Positions 1 to 6,557 of a stretch of 9,252 bases of DNA are shown here, piece after piece (the stretch's first letter is position 1; each line of letters begins with the position of its first letter). A program made the position numbers and the translations under genes. The stretch covers positions 7,797 to 17,048 of the forward strand of contig MGUS01000032.1 of the NCBI GenBank assembly GCA_001800085.1, written 5' to 3'. Origin of the DNA: Elusimicrobia bacterium RIFCSPLOWO2_01_FULL_60_11. GTDB lineage: Bacteria; Elusimicrobiota; Elusimicrobia; 2-02-FULL-39-32. The notes beneath the pieces were generated by a model, which was not told the origin of the DNA, made no database searches, and was given only the letters and a program-made list of their open reading frames with translations.

Positions 1-125
1 AGAGCCCGCCAGCGACCGTAGCGGAAGGAGAGGCTCCGCCCGCGAAGCGGTGCGGAGAGGAAACCGCCGGGACTGGTTTCCTATAAGGCGCGTCGCCAGG
101 ACGAGTGAGACACCTGCCCCGAGCC
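1..125 (-). repeat. Double-hairpin palindromic repeat, copy 1 (cut by window start)
   Basis: Read on the minus strand, this stretch aligns by eye along its whole length with 3869-3990. It has the same CTCGGG-type left end, a CTTATRGG block, a GGAAACC/GGTTTCC hairpin, a CTCCGC/GCGGAG hairpin, and then a CCGCTACG...GCTGGCGGG right arm. On the + strand the pieces are CTCCGC at 34-39 with GCGGAG at 52-57 (an inner CCGC 40-43 pairs with GCGG 47-50 around a GAA loop) and GGAAACC at 59-65 with GGTTTCC at 75-81. The distal arm runs off the window edge. It ends about 14 bases before the glyA Shine-Dalgarno, so it occupies the glyA leader. Because other copies lie outside gene leaders and in the opposite orientation, a dispersed repeat is more likely than a glyA-specific riboswitch. 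Confidence 0.75.
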
Positions 126-149
126 GACAAATAACATGAAAGGACTACT

Positions 150-2037
<1,888 letters not shown>

Positions 2038-2173
2038 TCCGGGACACTAATTGATTACTAAAAATTTAAAAAATAGTAATTACTTGACAGCAATATCATC
2101 ATGGTGTATACTAAGATTAGTGAAGAGATGTTATTATTATAATATGTAATTAGAATCAGTTAACTAATCCTAA
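2038..2173 (+). promoter_or_regulatory. AT-rich promoter region of the ATPase gene
   Basis: This 136-base gap is markedly AT-rich compared with the genes around it. It holds a consensus-like sigma-70 promoter: TTGACA at 2084-2089, a 17-base spacer, and TATACT at 2107-2112. A 7-bp inverted repeat ATTACTA (2054-2060) / TAGTAAT (2074-2080) lies just upstream of the -35. A short dyad ACTAA-GA-TTAGT at 2110-2121 overlaps the -10 and could bind a regulator. No Shine-Dalgarno is visible before the ATG at 2174. The first bases (2038-2050, TCCGGGACACTAATT) resemble the sequence downstream of the partial upp copy at 3734-3755. Confidence 0.7.
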
Positions 2174-3628
2174 ATGAATAAAATACCGAAATTACAAGTA
2201 ATACAGAGACTCAAATCTGAAAATATGTGGTGGGAAGAACCCTTCAAAATCCCATCGGCCTACCTAAAATACATTCCGCGCCCCTATCTCGAGATATTCC
2301 TTCCGTTCGTAACAAGCCGGGAGATTCAAAGGGCGACGGTTTTATTGGGCCCAAGACGGATCGGCAAGACCGTTCTCCTGCACCATGCGATAAAAAAACT
2401 GATTGAAAGCGGCGTCGATCCCCATAAGATATGCTATATCTCCGTTGATCATCCTTTATACAACGGCCTTGATCTGGAATCCTTTCTGGACATATTTGAA
2501 GCAGCGACGAACGTCGGCTACAAGCATGAAGAATGTTTCATCTTTTTCGATGAGATCCAATATTTAAAAAATTGGGAGGTCTTTCTCAAGCTCATTGTCG
2601 ACAAATATAAGAACATCAAATGTATCGCTTCCGGGTCGGCCGCGGCGGCGTTAAGGCTGAAAAGCATGGAATCAGGCGCCGGGAGATTCTCGCATTTTCT
2701 GCTTCCTCCCCTGACGTTCTATGAGTACATGTTCTTGCTGGAAAAAACGGATCTCGTGACCATCACCAAGTCCGACCTGGGATATGCCCGCGGGGCGGAG
2801 ACAAAGAACATCGTCGAGCTCAACCGCCATTTTATCGACTACTTGAATTTCGGGGGGTATCCGGAAGTCGCATTTTCGAAAGAGATCCAAAAGGACCCCG
2901 GGCAGTTCGTGAAAAGCGACATCATCGACAAGGTCCTGCTGCGGGACCTTCCCAGTTTGTACGGAGTGCATGACATACAGGAATTGAATTACCTATTTAC
3001 AACCCTGGCGTTCAATACGGCAAATGAAATTTCGCTTGAAGAATTGTCCAAAGGTTCAGGTGTTGCGAAGAATACGATCAAGCGATATATCGAGTATCTG
3101 GAGGCCGCGTTCCTGATAAAAACGGTCCATCGGATCGACCGGTCGGCCAAGAGGTTCAGGCGGGCGAATTTTTTCAAGGTCTACCTGACTAACCCATCCA
3201 TGCGCGCCGCATTGTTCAATCCCGTCAATGAAACCGATGAAGCGATGGGGCAGCTCGTTGAGACCTCGGTTTTTTCTCAATGGTTTCATACGGACCTGCT
3301 GCTGCATTATGCGCGGTGGGCCAATGGAGAGGTTGACATCGTCCTGCTGGACAAAAAACAAAAGCCCAGCTGGGCCATCGAAGTCAAATGGTCCGACCGG
3401 TATTTCGAGCATGTGGACGAACTTAAGAGCGCCATTACTTTTTGCCATGACCATAATTTGGCAGACATGATGATAACTTCAAAATCAGTCCAAGGCTCCA
3501 AAGTCCATAAGAACGTGAACTTAAGCTTCACGCCCGCAAGCCTCTATTGTTATGTGTTGGGGCACAACGTCATCAACAGGCGCTCGCTTTTTGAAGGGCT
3601 GGGTGAGACAAGGAAGGAGTCGGTTTAG
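2174..3628 (+). CDS. AAA+ ATPase with DUF4143 C-terminal domain
   Basis: A 484-residue cytosolic protein of the AAA_14/DUF4143 type. These orphan ATPases are common in uncultivated bacteria and archaea, and their role is not settled. The Walker A motif is GPRRIGKT at 59-66 and the Walker B is IFFDEIQ at 123-129. ASGSA at 152-156 is sensor-like, and GRFSHFLLPPLTFYEY at 170-185 is typical after the ATPase core. FGGYPE at 226-231 opens the DUF4143 part. A predicted winged helix-turn-helix lies at about 284-315 (EISLEELSKGSGVAKNTIKR). Near the C-terminus GEVDIV (385-390) and AIEVKWSD (401-408) match the D...ExK pattern of the restriction-endonuclease-like fold seen in this family (Asp388, Glu403, Lys405), but cleavage activity is not shown. 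The gene has its own AT-rich promoter, lacks a clear ribosome-binding site, and sits between intact upp and a partial upp copy, which suggests acquisition by transfer. Confidence 0.88.
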   Translation: MNKIPKLQVIQRLKSENMWWEEPFKIPSAYLKYIPRPYLEIFLPFVTSREIQRATVLLGPRRIGKTVLLHHAIKKLIESGVDPHKICYISVDHPLYNGLDLESFLDIFEAATNVGYKHEECFIFFDEIQYLKNWEVFLKLIVDKYKNIKCIASGSAAAALRLKSMESGAGRFSHFLLPPLTFYEYMFLLEKTDLVTITKSDLGYARGAETKNIVELNRHFIDYLNFGGYPEVAFSKEIQKDPGQFVKSDIIDKVLLRDLPSLYGVHDIQELNYLFTTLAFNTANEISLEELSKGSGVAKNTIKRYIEYLEAAFLIKTVHRIDRSAKRFRRANFFKVYLTNPSMRAALFNPVNETDEAMGQLVETSVFSQWFHTDLLLHYARWANGEVDIVLLDKKQKPSWAIEVKWSDRYFEHVDELKSAITFCHDHNLADMMITSKSVQGSKVHKNVNLSFTPASLYCYVLGHNVINRRSLFEGLGETRKESV

Positions 3629-3648
3629 AAATGGCAAAAGGTATCAGA

Positions 3649-3730
3649 CCCAATGTCAAAATCTACCTCGCCGCCCTGGACCAGAAGCTCAACTCGCACT
3701 CCTACATCCTGCCGGGGCTGGGAGATGCGG
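3649..3730 (+). pseudogene. Partial duplicate of the upp 3' end
   Basis: Aligned without gaps to 1930-2011 of upp, 74 of 82 bases match by hand count. Seven codons differ. Six of these changes are silent (for example AAT/AAC, CAT/CAC, TTG/CTG) and one changes Asp to Asn. The mostly silent pattern means this fragment derives from a working upp that diverged under selection, not from a recent local copying error. It breaks off after the GDA of the conserved [11 protein letters not shown] terminus, so the catalytic C-terminus is missing and it cannot be functional alone. It lies 20 bases after the ATPase stop, so the two upp tails bracket the ATPase gene like the ends of an insertion. Confidence 0.9.
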
Positions 3731-3757
3731 AATTCCGGGGACACCATACTAAATTCC
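3731..3757. repeat. Short repeat debris of the AATTCCGGGGACAC type
   Basis: The sequence AATTCCGGGGACACCATACT followed by AAATTCC is bounded by GGAATT (3729-3734) and AATTCC (3752-3757) in inverted orientation. It resembles sequence I associate with ends of REP-associated or IS200-type tyrosine transposase elements, although no transposase is present here. A shorter related string follows upp at 2038-2050. The identification is from memory of the motif, so the element type is uncertain. Confidence 0.4.
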
Positions 3758-3763
3758 CAGAAC

Positions 3764-3784
3764 GGGCGGGTTTGAAACCTGCCC
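3764..3784. repeat. Small palindrome GGGCGGGTTT / AAACCTGCCC
   Basis: A 21-base dyad centred on G3774, with arms GGGCGGGTTT (3764-3773) and AAACCTGCCC (3775-3784) that pair except at one position, followed by CTAC. Palindromes of this kind are dispersed non-coding repeats in many bacterial genomes. There is no T-run, so it is not a standard intrinsic terminator. Confidence 0.5.
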
Positions 3785-3813
3785 CTACAAGATTTGCCTC
3801 TGCGTGATTCATA

Positions 3814-3850
3814 CCCCCTCTCCTTGTTAAAGGAGAGGGTCGGGGTGAGG
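3814..3850 (+). repeat. CCCTCTCCTT hairpin repeat, copy 1
   Basis: CCCTCTCCTT (3816-3825) pairs perfectly over 10 bp with AAGGAGAGGG (3830-3839) around a GTTA loop, followed by TCGGGGTGAGG. The same unit recurs in the same orientation at 4018-4058. The pair directly flank the double-hairpin element between them. There is no T-run after the stem, so terminator function is possible but unsupported. Confidence 0.8.
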
Positions 3851-3868
3851 ATTATTGCCAACCTCCCT

Positions 3869-4013
3869 CCTGCTCGGGATTGGCGTCTCGTCGCCCTGGC
3901 ACACGACCTTATGGGAAACCAGTCCCGTCGGTTTCCCCTCCGCTTACTTCGTCGCGGAGCCTCCCCATCCGCTACGTGTGCTGGCGGGTGACTCGCCGCC
4001 AACCCCTCGCAGG
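3869..4013 (+). repeat. Double-hairpin palindromic repeat, copy 2
   Basis: This is a complete copy. The outer arms 3869-3905 (CCTGCTCGGGATTGGCG...CACACG) and 3975-4013 (CGTGTGCTGG...CCCCTCGCAGG) are imperfect inverted repeats. Inside lie two hairpins: GGGAAACC 3913-3920 with GGTTTCCC 3930-3937 (loop AGTCCCGTC), and CTCCGC 3938-3943 with GCGGAG 3954-3959. It aligns with the reverse complement of 1-125 and shares its plan with 5269-5412. It encodes nothing and looks like a MITE- or REP-like non-autonomous element. Confidence 0.8.
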
Positions 4014-4017
4014 GTTA

Positions 4018-4058
4018 GCCCCCCTCTCCTTGTCAAAGGAGAGGGGTCGGGGGTGAGG
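4018..4058 (+). repeat. CCCTCTCCTT hairpin repeat, copy 2
   Basis: CCCCTCTCCTT (4021-4031) pairs over 11 bp with AAGGAGAGGGG (4036-4046) around a GTCA loop, followed by TCGGGGGTGAGG. It is a direct copy of the unit at 3814-3850 with a few base changes, immediately downstream of the double-hairpin element. Confidence 0.8.
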
Positions 4059-4083
4059 TAGGTTTGAGAGTCGGGAGTGAGGA

Positions 4084-4140
4084 TTGACAGAATTGTGTTT
4101 TCGTGATACTATGATATCATAGTATCACTATGAGAGGTGA
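4084..4140 (+). promoter_or_regulatory. Promoter and palindromic operator of the toxin-antitoxin module
   Basis: TTGACA at 4084-4089, a 17-base spacer and TACTAT at 4107-4112 form a strong sigma-70 promoter. A perfect 26-bp palindrome at 4103-4128 (half-site GTGATACTATGAT, centre between 4115 and 4116) covers the -10 and the expected start of transcription. This is the standard position for an autoregulatory operator bound by a ribbon-helix-helix antitoxin. The Shine-Dalgarno GAGGTGA (4134-4140) lies 6 bases before the antitoxin ATG, right after the palindrome, so the mRNA leader would be very short. Confidence 0.85.
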
Positions 4141-4146
4141 CAGACC

Positions 4147-4401
4147 ATGAGAACCTACAGCGGTAAAATCCTCATCCGGGTGCCCTCCGAGATCCACCAG
4201 GAACTGGCCCGGGAGGCCTTCGAGAGCGGCAGGTCCATCAATCAGCTCTGCACGGAAGCCATCTTGGCGAGAAAGGCCCTCAAAAACTACGACCCCTGGA
4301 AAGGCATCGAGAAGGTCTGGAAGAAGAATAAGAAGATCGATTCCGGCAAGCTGTCGAAAGAGATCGGTCTGGCCATCGCAGAAGCCCGGCGTGCCGCCTA
4401 A
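4147..4401 (+). CDS. Ribbon-helix-helix antitoxin (HicB/CopG-like)
   Basis: An 84-residue protein whose first half fits the ribbon-helix-helix DNA-binding fold. A short strand (GKILIRVP, 6-13) is followed by helix A (SEIHQELAREAFESG, 14-28), a turn, and helix B starting SINQLCTEAILARKAL (30-45). The hydrophilic, Lys-rich second half (about 46-84) is the usual place for toxin-binding residues. It probably binds the palindrome that overlaps its own promoter as a dimer of dimers and neutralises the downstream PIN toxin. Its last 11 bases overlap the toxin start, the normal order and coupling for such modules. The ATG at 4147 is supported by GAGGTGA 6 bases upstream. The exact RHH subfamily cannot be fixed by eye. 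Confidence 0.85.
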   Translation: MRTYSGKILIRVPSEIHQELAREAFESGRSINQLCTEAILARKALKNYDPWKGIEKVWKKNKKIDSGKLSKEIGLAIAEARRAA

Positions 4402-4837
4402 GCTCAAGGTGGTGCTGGACACCAATGTCCTGGTGTCCGGGTTCATCAACCCCCTGGGCCCGCCGGGGAGGATTCTCAAGGCCCTTCGCCAGAAGAAATT
4501 TGTTCTCGTCACTACCCCCTCGATCAACCAGGAAATCCTCACGGTTTTGAATCGCCCGCGGCTTCAATATAAATACGGGTTAAGAGAGCACCTCTTTGAC
4601 GCTGCCTTTATCTTGTGGGAAGAAGCCCAGGTCATTCCCGATCCTGCGGAAGTGAAGGTTTCCCGCGACCCGGACGATAATAAGTTCCTGGCCGCAGCAC
4701 GGGCGGGGTCCGCCAACTACCTTGTGACCGGGGACATCAATGATTTGCTGATTCTGGGCAGATACGAGAATACCAGAATCGTCAGCCCGGCCCAATTCAT
4801 GGATCTTCTGACCGACCCCGATTTCGGGACCAAGTAG
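4391..4837 (+). CDS. PIN-domain toxin, putative endoribonuclease
   Basis: A 148-residue protein of the putative TA toxin PIN family (TIGR00305-like). PIN toxins are Mg-dependent ribonucleases that block translation by cutting RNA. The acidic metal-binding residues are in place: Asp10 in VVLDTNVLVSG, Glu48 in SINQEIL, Asp96 in RDPDDNKFL and Asp115 in LVTGDINDLL, so the nuclease looks active. The start is GTG at 4391 inside the end of the antitoxin gene, which gives the expected MPPKLKVVLDTN beginning and an 11-base overlap. The family normally ends near ...SPAQFMDLL (residue 140). Here an extra tail TDPDFGTK follows, and its last four codons plus the first two bases of the stop match the end of upp at 13 of 14 bases (4823-4836 against 2023-2036), possibly a relic of an interrupted upp. 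Confidence 0.88.
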   Translation: MPPKLKVVLDTNVLVSGFINPLGPPGRILKALRQKKFVLVTTPSINQEILTVLNRPRLQYKYGLREHLFDAAFILWEEAQVIPDPAEVKVSRDPDDNKFLAAARAGSANYLVTGDINDLLILGRYENTRIVSPAQFMDLLTDPDFGTK

Positions 4838-4872
4838 AAGGATTTATCAAAGTTGTTCCAAGGAGACCTCAA

Positions 4873-5265
4873 ATGAAATCCCTCCACAAATACTCCGACC
4901 ACACTTACGCCGTCTTCCGCATGGTGGCGGGCTTTATGTTCGCCTTCCACGGCATGCAGATCCTCTTCGGCATCTACGCCGAGGGCTTTCCCCAAGTCAC
5001 CATCGGCACACAGATGTGGTACGGCGGCATCATCGAGCTCGTGGGCGGCATTCTTGTGGCGGTGGGCCTCTTCACCCGCGAGGCGGCGTTCCTCTGCTCC
5101 GGCACCATGGCGGTGGCCTACTTCCAGTTCCATTGGAAGCTCCAGCTGGGCTCCATGGCGCTCCCCGGCGTCAACCAGGGCGAGATGTCGGTGCTCTACT
5201 GCTTCATCTTCCTCCTCATCGCCACCTGCGGCGGAGTCAAGTGGTGCGTGGATAAAGCGGATTAG
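4873..5265 (+). CDS. DoxX family integral membrane protein
   Basis: A 130-residue protein with four predicted membrane helices (about 12-35, 48-67, 70-88 and 105-123) and the general DoxX pattern: an early aromatic-rich helix with FAFHGMQ (23-29), then WYGGIIELVGGILVAVGLFTREAA (49-72). DoxX-like proteins are small inner-membrane proteins. Some are linked to quinone or thiosulfate oxidation or redox stress, but most, including this one, have no assigned substrate. The start ATG at 4873 has a good AAGGAGA (4860-4866) six bases upstream. The gene follows the PIN toxin by 35 bases with no terminator seen between them, so it may be read from the TA promoter as well as from an unseen one. The stop codon is followed within four bases by a long palindromic repeat. 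Confidence 0.85.
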   Translation: MKSLHKYSDHTYAVFRMVAGFMFAFHGMQILFGIYAEGFPQVTIGTQMWYGGIIELVGGILVAVGLFTREAAFLCSGTMAVAYFQFHWKLQLGSMALPGVNQGEMSVLYCFIFLLIATCGGVKWCVDKAD

Positions 5266-5268
5266 ATT

Positions 5269-5412
5269 CTTTGCTCGGGAATGTGCAAATCGGATTCTTG
5301 GCCATCGGGACTTCTGTCGGAAACCTCTCCGTGGTTTCCCTCACGCCTGCGGCGTGAGCCTCCCATCCAAAACGATGTCCTGCGAATCCAATTTGCACAT
5401 TCCCTCGCAAAG
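5269..5412 (+). repeat. Double-hairpin palindromic repeat, copy 3
   Basis: The outer arms are long and well matched. 5269-5307 (CTTTGCTCGGGAATGTGCAA and on) is the inverse of 5373-5412 (...TTGCACATTCCCTCGCAAAG), with a few mismatches. Inside are GGAAACC 5319-5325 with GGTTTCC 5333-5339, then CTCACGCC 5340-5347 with GGCGTGAG 5351-5358 around a TGC loop. The order and the GCCTCCC after the second hairpin match copy 2. The second stem has a different sequence but still pairs. It begins 3 bases after the doxX stop and could fold into one large stem in the mRNA, perhaps limiting read-through toward rsgA, though no T-tract is present. Confidence 0.85.
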
Positions 5413-5430
5413 TTTAGTAATTACAGGATT

Positions 5431-5467
5431 TCCCTCTCCCTCCGGGAGAGGGTTAGGGAGAGGGTGG
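5431..5467 (+). repeat. CCCTCTCCC hairpin repeat that supplies the rsgA ribosome-binding region
   Basis: CCCTCTCCC (5432-5440) pairs over 9 bp with GGGAGAGGG (5444-5452) around TCC, followed by TTAGGGAGAGGGTGG. It is a widespread bacterial dispersed-repeat type related in form to the units at 3814 and 4018. The purine tail GGGAGAGGGTGG (5456-5467) lies 4 bases before the TTG start of rsgA and is the only Shine-Dalgarno-like sequence there. The CCCTCTCCC arm could also pair with this tail, so it might mask the binding site. Confidence 0.65.
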
Positions 5468-5471
5468 TAAT

Positions 5472-6548
5472 TTGAGCCGGACCTCCCTCATCCCCTGGGG
5501 CTGGGACGATGATTGGGAACTTGAGCTCAAGGATTATCCCGAGGACGACCCCATCGTGGGGCGCGTCACGGCGGTGTTCCGCGACCAGTACCTGGTGCGC
5601 TGCGCCGAGCGCGAAGTAAGGGCGGAGATATCGGGGAAACTCCAATTCGGCGCCAAAGCTCCGCCGGATTACCCTTGCGCGGGGGATTGGGTCGTCTTGA
5701 AGGACACCCAGGGCGAGCTTTGCATCATCGAATATCTCATCCCCCGAAAGAACTTCTTGTCCCGGAAATCCGCGGGCACGGGCGGACAGGAGCAGAGTTT
5801 GGCCGCGAACGTCGACATCGTCTTCATCGTGAGCGATTTCGAGAATGATTTCAACCTCTGGCGCATCGAACGCTACCTGGCCCTGGCCAGGGCCGAGAAC
5901 ATCCGGCCCATCGTCCTCCTGAACAAATCCGACCTGGCCCCCCATCCTGAGGTTTGCGTGAAAAAAGTGAAGGAGATATTCCCGGACGGCTTGGTCTATA
6001 CTCTCTCCGCGGTCAAAAGAGAAGGCCTTGAAGTCATCCATCAGAATCTCGAAGGCGACCGCACGGGCATTTTTCTCGGAAGTTCCGGGGTGGGCAAATC
6101 GACTTTGCTCAACGCCCTGACCGGGTCCGAGATCCAAAAGACAAGCCCGGTGCAGGCCAGGGACGGCCAGGGAGTCCACACCACTTCCCACCGCCAGATC
6201 TTCGCGCTCCCTCAAGGCGGGCTCATCATCGACACTCCCGGCCTGCGGGAGATCCAGCCCTGGAAGGACGCGACGGAGCTCGCGGGGGTTTTTGAGGACA
6301 TCGACCTTCTGGCCGCCCAATGCAAGTTCGGGGATTGCCGCCATGACTCCGAACCCGGCTGCGCGGTCAAAGAAGCGCTTGGAAAGGGGCTCCTCGCCGC
6401 CGGGCGTTTTGAAAGCTACCTTCGGCTCCAGCGGGACGTCGAAGCCCTGAAGAGCAAACAAGACCCCTCGATGCGGCCCGACACCAAAAAGGGCCGGGAG
6501 AACATCGAGCGCGCCAAGAAGCAGAACCCCGAAAGAAAAAAGATATAA
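5472..6548 (+). CDS. rsgA: Ribosome small-subunit-dependent GTPase A
   Basis: RsgA (YjeQ/YloQ) is a circularly permuted GTPase that checks late maturation of the 30S subunit. The 358-residue protein shows a Trp-rich N-terminus (IPWGWDDDWE), an OB-fold (about 28-80), then GTPase motifs in permuted order: NKSD (G4, 151-154), SAV (G5, 179-181), GSSGVGKS (G1, 203-210) and DTPG (G3, 254-257). The zinc site follows with Cys284, Cys289, His291 and Cys297. The C-terminal tail is Lys/Arg-rich, as expected for an rRNA-binding protein. No ATG is available before the OB-fold. The TTG at 5472 keeps the N-terminal segment typical of the family and has a purine-rich site 4-7 bases upstream, contributed by a repeat. 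The gene ends 9 bases before wecA, so read-through into it is likely. Confidence 0.95.
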   Translation: MSRTSLIPWGWDDDWELELKDYPEDDPIVGRVTAVFRDQYLVRCAEREVRAEISGKLQFGAKAPPDYPCAGDWVVLKDTQGELCIIEYLIPRKNFLSRKSAGTGGQEQSLAANVDIVFIVSDFENDFNLWRIERYLALARAENIRPIVLLNKSDLAPHPEVCVKKVKEIFPDGLVYTLSAVKREGLEVIHQNLEGDRTGIFLGSSGVGKSTLLNALTGSEIQKTSPVQARDGQGVHTTSHRQIFALPQGGLIIDTPGLREIQPWKDATELAGVFEDIDLLAAQCKFGDCRHDSEPGCAVKEALGKGLLAAGRFESYLRLQRDVEALKSKQDPSMRPDTKKGRENIERAKKQNPERKKI

Positions 6549-6557
6549 TCACTCCTG

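Larger units (their letters stand above)
3631..3807 (+). other. 58-codon open frame carrying the upp tail fragment
   Basis: Three bases after the ATPase stop an ATG opens a frame of 58 codons ending at TGA 3805-3807. Residues 7-33 reproduce the Upp C-terminal segment in the correct reading frame ([18 protein letters not shown] then YILPGLGDA). The rest is translated repeat sequence with no family resemblance. A purine-rich AAGGAAGG (3610-3617) lies 13 bases upstream, rather far for a ribosome-binding site. It is most likely a relic of upp that is open by chance, not a working gene, but it could be translated by coupling to the ATPase gene. Confidence 0.35.
3629..4083. other. Gene-free repeat graveyard between the ATPase gene and the toxin-antitoxin module
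   Basis: About 450 bases without a credible gene. In order they hold the upp tail fragment (3649-3730), AATTCCGGGGACAC debris (3731-3757), a small palindrome (3764-3784), a CCTCTCCTT hairpin repeat (3814-3850), the second double-hairpin element (3869-4013), and another CCTCTCCTT hairpin repeat (4018-4058). Frames open here on either strand encode only translated repeats and match no recognisable family. The stretch looks like a repeated landing site for small non-autonomous elements. Confidence 0.7.

Noticed and set aside
1..149. Possible cobalamin or other riboswitch in the glyA leader (CACCTGCCCC and several hairpins)
   Set aside because: The whole structure recurs in the opposite orientation at 3869-4013 outside a gene leader, and I cannot see the conserved core of a known riboswitch, so a dispersed repeat explains it better.
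3814..3850. Intrinsic terminator
   Set aside because: The 10-bp stem is strong, but it is followed by TCGGGGTGAGG instead of a T-run, and the same unit occurs elsewhere as a dispersed repeat.
3809..4013. CRISPR-like array from the repeated CCTCTCCTT units and hairpins
   Set aside because: Only two units of the repeat occur, spacing is not regular, and the interval is itself another repeat. No cas genes are present.
3794..4061. Small open frames on both strands in the repeat region
   Set aside because: They translate dispersed palindromic repeats only, lack ribosome-binding sites, and have no protein-like composition.
2074..5424. Shared TAGTAATTAC at 2074-2083 and 5415-5424 as a possible attachment-site pair
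   Set aside because: The match is only 10 bases in AT-rich sequence with no extension on either side, so chance is sufficient.
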